Positions 7,712 to 15,057 of a stretch of DNA of 64,000 nt are shown here, in pieces; within the stretch, counting starts at the first letter, position 1, and the number at the start of each line of letters is the position of its first letter. The stretch comes from UBA10649 sp965278945 (GTDB lineage: Bacteria > Actinomycetota > Actinomycetes > S36-B12), in NCBI GenBank assembly GCA_965278945.1, contig OZ257128.1, forward strand, positions 2,480,001 to 2,544,000, read 5' to 3'. The position numbers and the translations under genes were made by a program. The notes under the pieces are model-generated. The model was not told the DNA's origin and ran no database searches. It worked only from the letters and a program-made list of their open reading frames with translations.

Positions 7712-8595
7712 AGGCCGTAGATGCGGGCCGCATTCTCTGAGAAGACCTTGGCCTGCTCGGACTCGGACAGCTGGCCGACCCGGTCACGGTAGATGTCCAT
7801 GATCACGTCGTAACTGCTGAACAGACGGTCGACCGGCCAGTTCGATCCGAGGACACAGCGATCAGGACCGAAGACCTCGAGCGGGGTGTCGATCCAGCGA
7901 CGCAGGGATTCGGCCGTGAAGAGCGGGTCGGTCATCGCCAGGCCGGAGATCTTGCAGGTCACGTTCGGGGCTTCGGCGAGGGTCTTCATGCCGTTGACCC
8001 AGCCCTCGAAGTACTCATCGTCGCGGGAGCGCGGGAAGCCGATGTGCTCCAGCACGACCTGCAGCTCGGGATGGCGATTGGCGAGATCGCGACCGGCAGC
8101 CATGTTGGGCCACTCGCAGTCGAGGTCGTAGACGAGGCCACGCTTGCTCAGCTCCGCGAGCGAGTTCTCGTAAGCGTCGCTGATCTCACCGGAAGCGAGG
8201 TACGGCTCAGCGGTGAAGTCACGAACGCCGACGAAGTACTCAGACTCGCCGTGGCCGTCCAGCTGTGCGATGGCCTGATCTGAACCGAGTGCGGCTTCGG
8301 CAATGATCGTGAAGGGAATGTCGTTCGCCTCGCGCATCCGCGTGAGCCACTTCGTCTCAAGCACGGGATCGGTCGAGCCGATCGCGGCCTGCACGTGCAC
8401 GAACGCCTTGACGTCAGCAAACCGAGCCTCGGCCCACACGCCGTTGATGTCGTAGGCGAGCATCTTGATTGCGTCGATATTGCCGAGAACCGGATGGTCG
8501 GCGTCCGGTGCGATCCACACCCAGGCCATGCCGGGATCGGGATTTCGCATGTTCCAGAAGTGGACATGCGTGTCGATGATCGGCAGTCGTGACAT
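7708..8595 (-). CDS. Amidohydrolase-2 family hydrolase (fuconolactonase-like)
   Basis: A 295-residue metal-dependent TIM-barrel hydrolase of the COG3618 type, which includes L-fuconolactone, L-rhamnonolactone and related lactone hydrolases. The diagnostic N terminus IIDTHVHFWN supplies the metal-binding HxH. Later conserved pieces are VVLEHIGFPRS (catalytic-region His) and VLGSNWPVDRLFSSYD (conserved Asp). Ten nucleotides separate it from the lipoyl-domain gene upstream, and it overlaps the isomerase-like gene downstream. Beside a sugar-acid dehydratase and SDR dehydrogenases, lactone ring opening is the natural role: SDR makes a lactone, this enzyme opens it, the dehydratase acts on the aldonate. 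That order is inference. Confidence 0.85.
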   Translation of the reverse strand: MSRLPIIDTHVHFWNMRNPDPGMAWVWIAPDADHPVLGNIDAIKMLAYDINGVWAEARFADVKAFVHVQAAIGSTDPVLETKWLTRMREANDIPFTIIAEAALGSDQAIAQLDGHGESEYFVGVRDFTAEPYLASGEISDAYENSLAELSKRGLVYDLDCEWPNMAAGRDLANRHPELQVVLEHIGFPRSRDDEYFEGWVNGMKTLAEAPNVTCKISGLAMTDPLFTAESLRRWIDTPLEVFGPDRCVLGSNWPVDRLFSSYDVIMDIYRDRVGQLSESEQAKVFSENAARIYGL

Positions 8596-8605
8596 GTGCT
8601 CTCCC

Positions 8606-8845
8606 TCAGGATGATTCGATGGTGGCTATCGGTGTACCTGTGGCTATCTCATCGTCAATGCTGACCAGCTGCTCCACGAGAGTTCCCGCGACGGGAGAGG
8701 GGACATCGACCAGCGCCTTATCAGTCTCGACGCGAATGAGCGGATCGCCGACTGCGATCGTCGCGCCAGGCTCGACTACCCATTCGGAGACCATCACCTC
8801 GTCGACGGTGTCGGCGGCCCGCGGCATCTTCACAGTCATATTCAT
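8606..8845 (-). CDS. Stand-alone lipoyl (biotinyl/lipoyl attachment) domain protein
   Basis: A 79-residue protein consisting of just one lipoyl domain. It begins MNMTVKMPRAADTVDEVMVSEW and carries the modification lysine in VETDKALVDVPSP near residue 43. The usual E2 parts, a peripheral-subunit-binding domain and an acyltransferase core, are absent. Its ATG overlaps the E1 alpha stop (TGATG), so it is translationally coupled to E1. It should act as a swinging-arm carrier for the acyl or aldehyde group produced by E1. What catalyses transfer from it is not apparent in the window. Confidence 0.88.
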   Translation of the reverse strand: MNMTVKMPRAADTVDEVMVSEWVVEPGATIAVGDPLIRVETDKALVDVPSPVAGTLVEQLVSIDDEIATGTPIATIESS

Positions 8846-9852
8846 CAGCGGCCCCCGGACCCGGCCAGGATGTTCTCGAACATGGCCTCGACTCCCGGAA
8901 GCGGCAGTGCTTCGACATCCACGACGACACGACCCACCTCTGCCCGAGCATCCGCCTCGACGGCGTCGAGCCGGGCAGCGTCAGCAGCTCCCGTGGCGAT
9001 CAGTGCCTCGCGGGTCACGAGCAGAGGATCGCGCTTGCGCCACTCGTCCATTTCGCCTTCGGGACGGTAGGGCGCGGTGTCCGCGCGCGAGTGACCCGCA
9101 AATCTATAGGTCTTCGCTTCGATGAGCGTGGGTCCGTCGCCTGCGCGGGCACGAGCTACCGCTGTCGCGATCGTCTCCTGAACGGCAACGACGTCCATGC
9201 CGTCGACGACCACCCCCGGGATCCCGTAGGAGGTCGCGCGAACGTGGAGATCCTCGAACGGGGTCGTGAGGTTGATTCGCGAGTACTCGCCATAGACGTT
9301 GTTGTCGAGGAGGAAGACCACCGGGAGCTTCCACACGGCCGCGAGATTGAGCGCCTCGTGGAAGGCGCCGATGTTCGTAGCGCCGTCGCCGAAGACCGCG
9401 ACGGCCACGCCGTCCTCGCCCTTGTTCTGGAAGGCAAGCGCTGCGCCCGCGGCAACCGGGAGACCAGCCCCGATGATCGCGAACGTGGGAAGCAGGCCGA
9501 CCGACATGTCGCACAGATGCATCGATCCGCCGACACCACCTGTGCATCCCTCCGCGCGGCCCATGATCTCGGCGAGAACGGACCGCGGAGTCATGCCCAG
9601 AGCAAGTGCCATTCCGTGTCCGCGGTACGTCGCCGTTACGACGTCGGTCGGCCGCAGAACGGTGGCCAGGCCGACGGCAAGCGCTTCCTGGCCCAGGCAC
9701 AGGTGAGTCGTGCCGTGGATGCTCCCCGATGCGAAGAGCCCGTTGACCCGCTCCTCGAGATCGCGGATCTCGATCATCCGCGAGTACTGCTCGATGGGAT
9801 CGCCAATCAGCGCAGCGCGCCGATCCTGCGCTGCTGTCGTCTCGCCGGTCAT
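8845..9852 (-). CDS. TPP-dependent 2-oxoacid (acetoin/pyruvate type) dehydrogenase E1 alpha subunit
   Basis: A 335-residue E1 alpha subunit of the PdhA/AcoA family. The thiamine diphosphate motif runs from VFGDGATNIGAFHEALNLA (GDG about residues 155-157) to FLLDNN about 30 residues later. ATYRGHGMALALG and FAGHSRAD are typical of the family. I chose the ATG at 9850-9852 because it overlaps the E1 beta stop as ATGA and has GAAGGAG 7 nt upstream; a start 27 nt earlier is less likely. It forms an alpha2beta2 decarboxylase with the next protein. Short E1 alpha chains of this kind occur in pyruvate, branched-chain and acetoin systems. Confidence 0.9.
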   Translation of the reverse strand: MTGETTAAQDRRAALIGDPIEQYSRMIEIRDLEERVNGLFASGSIHGTTHLCLGQEALAVGLATVLRPTDVVTATYRGHGMALALGMTPRSVLAEIMGRAEGCTGGVGGSMHLCDMSVGLLPTFAIIGAGLPVAAGAALAFQNKGEDGVAVAVFGDGATNIGAFHEALNLAAVWKLPVVFLLDNNVYGEYSRINLTTPFEDLHVRATSYGIPGVVVDGMDVVAVQETIATAVARARAGDGPTLIEAKTYRFAGHSRADTAPYRPEGEMDEWRKRDPLLVTREALIATGAADAARLDAVEADARAEVGRVVVDVEALPLPGVEAMFENILAGSGGR

Positions 9853-10865
9853 CGTGACACTCCTTCTCGAATCCACCACGGGGCCGGAACTTCGCCGGTC
9901 TCGAGGTAAGTGCTCAGCTGGTAGGTGACTTCCTCGGCCGTCGGCAGGAAGCGTGCCTCGAGCTCCTTCGTGTACGGAACCGGGACGTCGGGAGTCGTGA
10001 CGCGGAACGGCGCAGACTTCAATGAGCCGAAGGCGTTCTTCACGACGGCAGCGATGATCTCGCTGCCCCAGCCGCCGGACTCGGGCGCCTCTTCAACCAC
10101 AACGAGTCGTCCGGTCTTGCGCACCGAGTCCAGAACCGCGTTCACGTCCCACGGAACGAGCGTGAGCAGGTCGACGATCTCGATGTCGAGGTCGCCCGCC
10201 TGAGCAGCAGCCACGACGATGCCGGTCGTCTGTCCCAGGGTGACCACCGTGGCCGAGGAGCCCGAGCGGACAACCCTGGCCTTGCCGATCTCGAAGACGC
10301 CTTCCTCACCCGTCACGACATCGCCCCGAGTGCCGTACAGCGCGCGCGGCTCCAGGACGACTGTCGGATCAGGATCGCGAAGTGCGGCCTTCGTCAGGCC
10401 GTAGGCGCTCTGCGCATCGCTGGGCACCACCACCTTCAGGCCGGGCGTCGAACTGACCCAGTTCTCCAACGTCTGGCTGTGCTGGCACCCGAACCCGAGT
10501 CCGCTGCCCACCGAGGCCCGCACCACCATGGGGCAGGTGACCTGGCCCTTGCTGAGGTAGCGGAACTTGGCTGCTTCAGTCACGACCTGGTCGAGCGCAA
10601 CGCCCAGGAACTCGACGAACATGATCTCGACGACCGGCTTCAGGCCCATCGCCGCAGCGCCGACCGCCGCGCCCGTGAAGCCCATCTCGGAGATCGGCGT
10701 ATCGCGAACGCGAAGCGGTCCGAACTCCTCCAGCAAGCCCTCGGAAGTCTTGAACGGGCCACCCGCGGCGGCGATGTCCTCGCCCATGATCATGACGGCC
10801 GAGTCGGCCCTCATCTCCTCGGCCAAGGCGGCGTTGATCGCCTGATTCACTCGCATCTTTGCCAT
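9849..10865 (-). CDS. 2-oxoacid (acetoin/pyruvate type) dehydrogenase E1 beta subunit
   Basis: A 338-residue transketolase-like E1 beta subunit of the PdhB/AcoB family. Recognisable stretches are VMIMGEDIAAAGGPFKTSEG, RVRDTPISEMGFTGAAVGAA and the C-terminal VVVEEAPESGGWGSEIIAAV. An AAGGAGA site lies about 12 nt before the ATG. The gene order here is beta then alpha, the reverse of most pdhAB pairs. The dehydratase gene ends 51 nt upstream, so both probably belong to one transcript from the promoter near 12.1 kb. Confidence 0.9.
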   Translation of the reverse strand: MAKMRVNQAINAALAEEMRADSAVMIMGEDIAAAGGPFKTSEGLLEEFGPLRVRDTPISEMGFTGAAVGAAAMGLKPVVEIMFVEFLGVALDQVVTEAAKFRYLSKGQVTCPMVVRASVGSGLGFGCQHSQTLENWVSSTPGLKVVVPSDAQSAYGLTKAALRDPDPTVVLEPRALYGTRGDVVTGEEGVFEIGKARVVRSGSSATVVTLGQTTGIVVAAAQAGDLDIEIVDLLTLVPWDVNAVLDSVRKTGRLVVVEEAPESGGWGSEIIAAVVKNAFGSLKSAPFRVTTPDVPVPYTKELEARFLPTAEEVTYQLSTYLETGEVPAPWWIREGVSR

Positions 10866-10916
10866 GTGCGGGGCCTATCTCCTTTGTTGACGTCCTCGTG
10901 CTGAGGAGCGGGTAGT

Positions 10917-12059
10917 TTAGTCGAACGAGATTCGGTACTTCGTGATGTAGTCCTGGTCGAGTTCCCATCCAAGACCCGGGCTGGTTGGCAACTGAATCCG
11001 ACCGCCCTTGAGAGTCGGGCTGTTCGCGATCAGGTTGTGCCAGATCGGATCGCGTTGCGGATGGAAGTACTCCAGGTACGTGCCGTGCGGTATCGATGCC
11101 AGGAGGTGTGCGGCCACGTGAGCCTCCTCGTGGTGGGCCATGCGGACGTCGTAGACGGTTGCCATCCCGGCGACACGGCGCCACTCGGTCGGCCCGCCCG
11201 ACCAGGACGAGTCGAAGTTGCAGAAGTCAATCGAGCCGGTTTCCATGAGGTCGCGGCAGCCGGCGGCCGAGAACTCGCTTTGGCCCGCGCAAACCGGAAT
11301 GCCGCCGGCAAGGCGCACATCGCGCATGCCGCGGCGGTCGTTCTGCCACACGCAGGGCTCCTCGAACCACATGAGATTGCAGTCCTCGACGAGCCGGGCG
11401 AACTTGATGGCCTGCGCAGGTGTCCAGCCCTGGTTGGCATCGACGGCGAGGTCGAAGTCGTCTCCCGCGGCCTTACGCGCCTGCCGAACGCGTACCGCGT
11501 CTTCCTCGGGCGTGAGTCCACCGACCTTGAACTTCATGCCGCCGAACTGTGCCTCGACCAGGCCGCTGACCTCGGCCGTGATGTCGGCATCCGCCGCGTA
11601 ATACCCGCCGATGGTGAGAACGGGCACTGAGTCCCGGTATCCGCCCCACAGCTTCCACAAAGGTGTGCCGAGAGCCTGACCGATCGCGTCCCACAGCGCC
11701 ACGTCGATGCACGCGGTGGCCACGAGGCCGAGGCGCCGATCACGCAGGATGTCCCACGTTGCCGGCCTGGCAATCTCCCACAGCCGCTCAATTGCGAACG
11801 CATCCTCGCCGATCAACTTCGGTGCGATCTCGCGATGAATGATCCCGTCGATCTCGCCGAGCCCGGCATCCTCATCGCCCGCGTAGGCCTCGCCCACGAT
11901 TCCGCACGCCGTGTGGATACGCGTGATGATCGTGGACCGATGGGTCATCTGGTAGTGGCTGCCCTTGTAGACGCGGTCCAGAGGGACGCGAATCGGGATC
12001 GTCTCTATCCGCTCGATCCGCAGGTCGGGGAGCGGACTCTTCGTACCTTCGGTGCTCAC
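10917..12059 (-). CDS. Mandelate racemase/muconate lactonizing family enzyme (probable sugar-acid dehydratase)
   Basis: A 380-residue enolase-superfamily enzyme of the mandelate racemase subgroup. Catalytic and metal-binding positions are visible: GMKFKVGG (Lys pair at about 176 and 178), AVDANQGW (Asp about 207), WFEEP (Glu about 234), CAGQSE (Glu about 262), NFDSSWSGG (Asp about 283), and AHHEEAH (His about 309), which would pair with that Asp. Most bacterial members with this layout dehydrate acid sugars to 2-keto-3-deoxy acids. I prefer the GTG at 12057-12059, which has GGAGG 8 nt upstream; an ATG 15 nt earlier is possible. It is the first gene of the operon that continues through E1, lipoyl, amidohydrolase and isomerase-like genes. 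Confidence 0.86.
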   Translation of the reverse strand: MSTEGTKSPLPDLRIERIETIPIRVPLDRVYKGSHYQMTHRSTIITRIHTACGIVGEAYAGDEDAGLGEIDGIIHREIAPKLIGEDAFAIERLWEIARPATWDILRDRRLGLVATACIDVALWDAIGQALGTPLWKLWGGYRDSVPVLTIGGYYAADADITAEVSGLVEAQFGGMKFKVGGLTPEEDAVRVRQARKAAGDDFDLAVDANQGWTPAQAIKFARLVEDCNLMWFEEPCVWQNDRRGMRDVRLAGGIPVCAGQSEFSAAGCRDLMETGSIDFCNFDSSWSGGPTEWRRVAGMATVYDVRMAHHEEAHVAAHLLASIPHGTYLEYFHPQRDPIWHNLIANSPTLKGGRIQLPTSPGLGWELDQDYITKYRISFD

Positions 12060-12084
12060 CACCCGGACCTCCATCGAACGATTC

Positions 12085-12098
12085 TGGAAACGTTTCTA
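12085..12098. promoter_or_regulatory. LacI-type operator 4, upstream of the dehydratase operon
   Basis: TGGAAACGTTTCTA is a nearly perfect palindrome and the best match in the window to the classical CG-centred LacI-family site. It lies just downstream of the operon's -10 and about 25 nt before the start codon. Confidence 0.72.
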
Positions 12099-12125
12099 TA
12101 TTAGTTGGGGACTTGCGCCTGTCAA
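12099..12125 (-). promoter_or_regulatory. Promoter of the dehydratase operon
   Basis: On the minus strand a consensus -35 TTGACA (12120-12125) overlaps the P450 stop codon. It is followed after about 16 nt by TAATAT. Operator 4 comes next, repeating the promoter-operator arrangement of the transporter and Cys-rich genes. Confidence 0.55.
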
Positions 12126-13372
12126 GTGGAATGAGGCAATGAGATCGATCGGTTCAGCCACACGGCCTCCGGCTTGCGGACGGCGAGCAGGCTGCCGAAT
12201 CGCGGTTCACCGACCAAGGTCACGTCCGGCATCCGCGCTGCGATCGAACGCAGAGCGACCTTCGTCTCAAGCCGAGCAAGCGGAGCACCGAGGCAGAAGT
12301 GGATGCCCAGTCCGAAGCTCACGTTCGCCAGGTCTGCGCGCATGATGTCGAAGGAGTCTGGATTGCTGAAGCGGCGCGGATCACGGTTAGCCGCGCCGAT
12401 CATCAGGAAGACGACATCTCCCTGCGGAACCGTGACGCCGGAGAACTCCATGTCACACGAGGCGACTCGCGACTGGCGGTGGATGGAATTGTCGTATCTC
12501 AGCGACTCCTCCACGACTCGATCCAGCAGGTCCCAGTCACTGCATAGTGCTTGGTACTGCTCAGGATTCCGGAGTAGTGCGATGACCGCATTGCCGATGA
12601 GTCCCTCGGTCGTCTCGAATCCCGCGAAGAAGAGAAGTATCACCATCGCGACGAGCTCGTCGCGGGTAAGGGAGTCGTCGTCCTCGGCCTGCGCCACGGC
12701 AAGCTTCGACAGCACGTCGTCCTTGGGCTCCCGCTGCCTCTCGAGAACCAGCGCATCCAGGTACTCCCCGGCCTCGAGCACCGCGCGCTGCGCGACCGCC
12801 GCATTCTCGGGAGTCATGATTCCCGACGAGACGAAGCCAACGACTCCGTCAGCCCAGCGCTTGACATCCACCAGTCGCTCGTCGGGGATCCCCAGCATGC
12901 GGCAGATGACCAGGGCCGGGAGGTCGAACGAGAACCTGGACACCAGATCGAAGGTCTCGTCGGTTCCGATCCGGTCAAGCAGTTCGTCGACGATGCTCTG
13001 GATCTGCGGCTCGAGTTCGGCGACGCTGCGCGCCGTGAACACCTTGCTCACCATTCCGCGAAGGCGCCCGTGATGCGGCTCGTCTCGAAAAGCCATCATG
13101 TTGTTGAGACAGTCGATGATCGCCGAGTTCTCGGCTCGGACCTGCACGGGCAGGCGCGATGCCGACGAGTCGATTCGCCCGCCCGACAGGAGTCGACGGT
13201 CCTTCAGGCCGCTCTCGACGTCTTGGTACGACGACAGCAGCCAGGCGTTGGCCTTTGCGCTGAAGTAGACGGGGGCGAGTGCGTGCAGTTCGCGATACAG
13301 CGAATATGGATCCTGGAAGAAGTCCTCCGTGAGGAACGCATCGTCCAGGACTTCGCGGTCGGCGACCTTCAC
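12122..13372 (-). CDS. Cytochrome P450
   Basis: A 416-residue bacterial class I type P450. The I-helix oxygen-activation motif FFAGFETTEG is at about 249-258 and the ExxR motif EESLR at about 288-292. The haem loop FGLGIHFCLGAPLAR gives the proximal Cys near residue 360. No membrane anchor is present. I chose the GTG at 13370-13372 because GAGGGAG lies 8 nt upstream; the longest frame would start inside the neighbouring SDR gene. It follows that SDR gene after 40 nt and is probably co-transcribed with it. No ferredoxin or reductase gene is in the window. A monooxygenase next to an SDR suggests hydroxylation or dealkylation followed by oxidation; the substrate is unknown. Confidence 0.93.
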   Translation of the reverse strand: MKVADREVLDDAFLTEDFFQDPYSLYRELHALAPVYFSAKANAWLLSSYQDVESGLKDRRLLSGGRIDSSASRLPVQVRAENSAIIDCLNNMMAFRDEPHHGRLRGMVSKVFTARSVAELEPQIQSIVDELLDRIGTDETFDLVSRFSFDLPALVICRMLGIPDERLVDVKRWADGVVGFVSSGIMTPENAAVAQRAVLEAGEYLDALVLERQREPKDDVLSKLAVAQAEDDDSLTRDELVAMVILLFFAGFETTEGLIGNAVIALLRNPEQYQALCSDWDLLDRVVEESLRYDNSIHRQSRVASCDMEFSGVTVPQGDVVFLMIGAANRDPRRFSNPDSFDIMRADLANVSFGLGIHFCLGAPLARLETKVALRSIAARMPDVTLVGEPRFGSLLAVRKPEAVWLNRSISLPHST

Positions 13373-13412
13373 TACAGGACTCCCTCGAGTGTGCTCGTGC
13401 GATGATCCGAAC

Positions 13413-14177
13413 TCAGTACATGAGTTGCCCACCGGACACGTTGATCAACGCTCCGGTGACGAAGCTGGATGCGTCAGAGGCCAGGTACATGACCGCGCCG
13501 GCCAGTTCGTCAGGCTCGGCCAGGCGCCCGATCGGAATCATGCTGACGAAGTCCGCCATCGACTCCTCAGTCATCCCCTGCCACATCATCGAGGTGTTCG
13601 CCGCACCCGGGGACACGACATTCACCCGTACTCCCGAGGGAGCAAACGAGCGCGCTAGCCCGCGCGACATCGAGACGATCCCGCCCTTGGACGCCGCGTA
13701 GACCACGGATCCGCCGAATCCGCCGGTCCACCAGCCCTGCGACGCAAAGTTGACGATCGAGCCCGGCGTTCCCTGGGCCACGAAGGCGTGCTGTGCGGCG
13801 CGGTTGAGGAAGAAGGATGCCTTGAGGTTGACGTCGTGCTGGGTGTCCCAGTCCTCCTCGGTGACTTCGTCGACGGTGGCCCGACGGACGAGGACGGCCG
13901 CCATGTTCACCAGCGCGGCAAGGGGGGCAATCTGGATTGCGCGAGCGAACAGCGCATCGTGACCGGAGATGTCGCGCAGGTCCGCGGCGACGGCTACGTG
14001 GCCGACGCCTGGCAGTCCAGCGACCACGCCGTCAACCGCCTCCTGCGACACGTCGACGGCGACGACTGCCGCGCCCGCCTCGGCCATGGCCGTGCACACG
14101 GTGCGTCCAATACCCCCGGATGCACCGGTCACCACCACGCTGTGCTCGGCCAGCCCTGCATCACTACGCCAGTTCAT
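13413..14177 (-). CDS. SDR family oxidoreductase A
   Basis: A 254-residue classical short-chain dehydrogenase. The cofactor motif TGASGGIG is near residue 17, the Asn motif appears as VNMAA, the catalytic Ser is in IVNFASQG and the catalytic pair is YAASK. An acidic residue after beta-2 (VVAVDVS) favours NAD(H) over NADP(H). It is divergent from a second SDR, with a LacI-type operator in the 135-nt gap, and precedes the P450 gene by 40 nt. In sugar oxidation clusters such enzymes oxidise an aldose to a lactone or a 2-keto-3-deoxy acid further; which step applies here is not determined. Confidence 0.88.
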   Translation of the reverse strand: MNWRSDAGLAEHSVVVTGASGGIGRTVCTAMAEAGAAVVAVDVSQEAVDGVVAGLPGVGHVAVAADLRDISGHDALFARAIQIAPLAALVNMAAVLVRRATVDEVTEEDWDTQHDVNLKASFFLNRAAQHAFVAQGTPGSIVNFASQGWWTGGFGGSVVYAASKGGIVSMSRGLARSFAPSGVRVNVVSPGAANTSMMWQGMTEESMADFVSMIPIGRLAEPDELAGAVMYLASDASSFVTGALINVSGGQLMY

Positions 14178-14241
14178 CGGTTGCCTCCACTGCCGGTTTG
14201 GTCAAACCCTAGCCCTCGACAGGACGCCTCACAATCCTTTC

Positions 14242-14255
14242 TGGTATCGATTCTA
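14242..14255. promoter_or_regulatory. LacI-type operator 5, between the two divergent SDR genes
   Basis: TGGTATCGATTCTA matches operator 4 at 11 of 14 positions and has the same CG centre. It sits in the 135-nt region shared by the divergent SDR genes and could control both. I see only weak -10 candidates here (TAGTCT at 14287-14292 for the plus strand). Confidence 0.55.
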
Positions 14256-14312
14256 GGATTTCCGGACAGGCCGCTCGACTCCTCCTAGTCTGGTCCCAGG
14301 AGGCGAATCGAC

Positions 14313-15050
14313 ATGGCGATTGCACAGGCAGTGGTGACCGGGGCCGGCAGCGGCATCGGGCTGGCGGTGGGACGACGACTGGTGCGCGAGGGCTTCTCCG
14401 TGCTCGGCGTGGATCGTGACGAGGACGGTCTTGCCCGAGCGGCCGACGAGGGCATGGACGTGCTGCGGGCCGACCTCGCGGAGGCCGCGGACCGCGACAC
14501 TGTCGTGGAACGGGCGGCCAAGAGTCGATACCTAGTGAACGCCGCGGGTGTCATCCTGCTCAAGCCGATTGCCGAGGTCACCGTCGAGGATCTCGAGCGC
14601 ATCTACCGCGTGAACGTGCATGCGGTGTGGGACCTGACCTCGAGAATCGGTGGCGGCATGGCTCCCGGCTCGGCCATCGTCAACCTGAGCTCGAGCTCGG
14701 CGAAGCTCGCGACCACCACCGAAGCTGCGGGATACGCGTCGTCGAAGGCGGCTGTGCTCAGCCTGACTCGATCCTTTGCGTATGCCTTCGCAGCAGCGAA
14801 CGTGCGTGTCAACGCCATCTGCCCCGGGATCATCGATACTCCAATGCAGGATGCCGTGCTCGCCAAGGTCGCGCGCGCTCGAGGAGTGGACCTCGAACAG
14901 CTGTCGCGAGAGCGCAACGCCGTCGTGCCGCTCGGTAGGGCCGCCTCCGCCGATGAGTGTGCCGGAGCCATCTGGTTTCTCCTGAGTGATGAAGCCGCCT
15001 ACATGACGGGCCAGGCAATCAACTTCACCGGCGGCCTGGTGATGCACTGA
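14313..15050 (+). CDS. SDR family oxidoreductase B
   Basis: A 245-residue classical SDR with TGAGSGIG near residue 9, LVNAAG near 75, the catalytic Ser in IVNLSSSSAK and the pair YASSK. VLGVDRDE after beta-2 suggests NAD(H). Its short DLAEAADRD segment and missing alpha-C residues resemble 2,3-dihydroxybenzoate or cyclohexanol-type dehydrogenases, but specificity cannot be read out. GGAGG lies 11 nt before the ATG. The beta-propeller gene follows after 7 nt in the same transcript. Confidence 0.88.
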   Translation: MAIAQAVVTGAGSGIGLAVGRRLVREGFSVLGVDRDEDGLARAADEGMDVLRADLAEAADRDTVVERAAKSRYLVNAAGVILLKPIAEVTVEDLERIYRVNVHAVWDLTSRIGGGMAPGSAIVNLSSSSAKLATTTEAAGYASSKAAVLSLTRSFAYAFAAANVRVNAICPGIIDTPMQDAVLAKVARARGVDLEQLSRERNAVVPLGRAASADECAGAIWFLLSDEAAYMTGQAINFTGGLVMH

Positions 15051-15057
15051 CCGTCCC

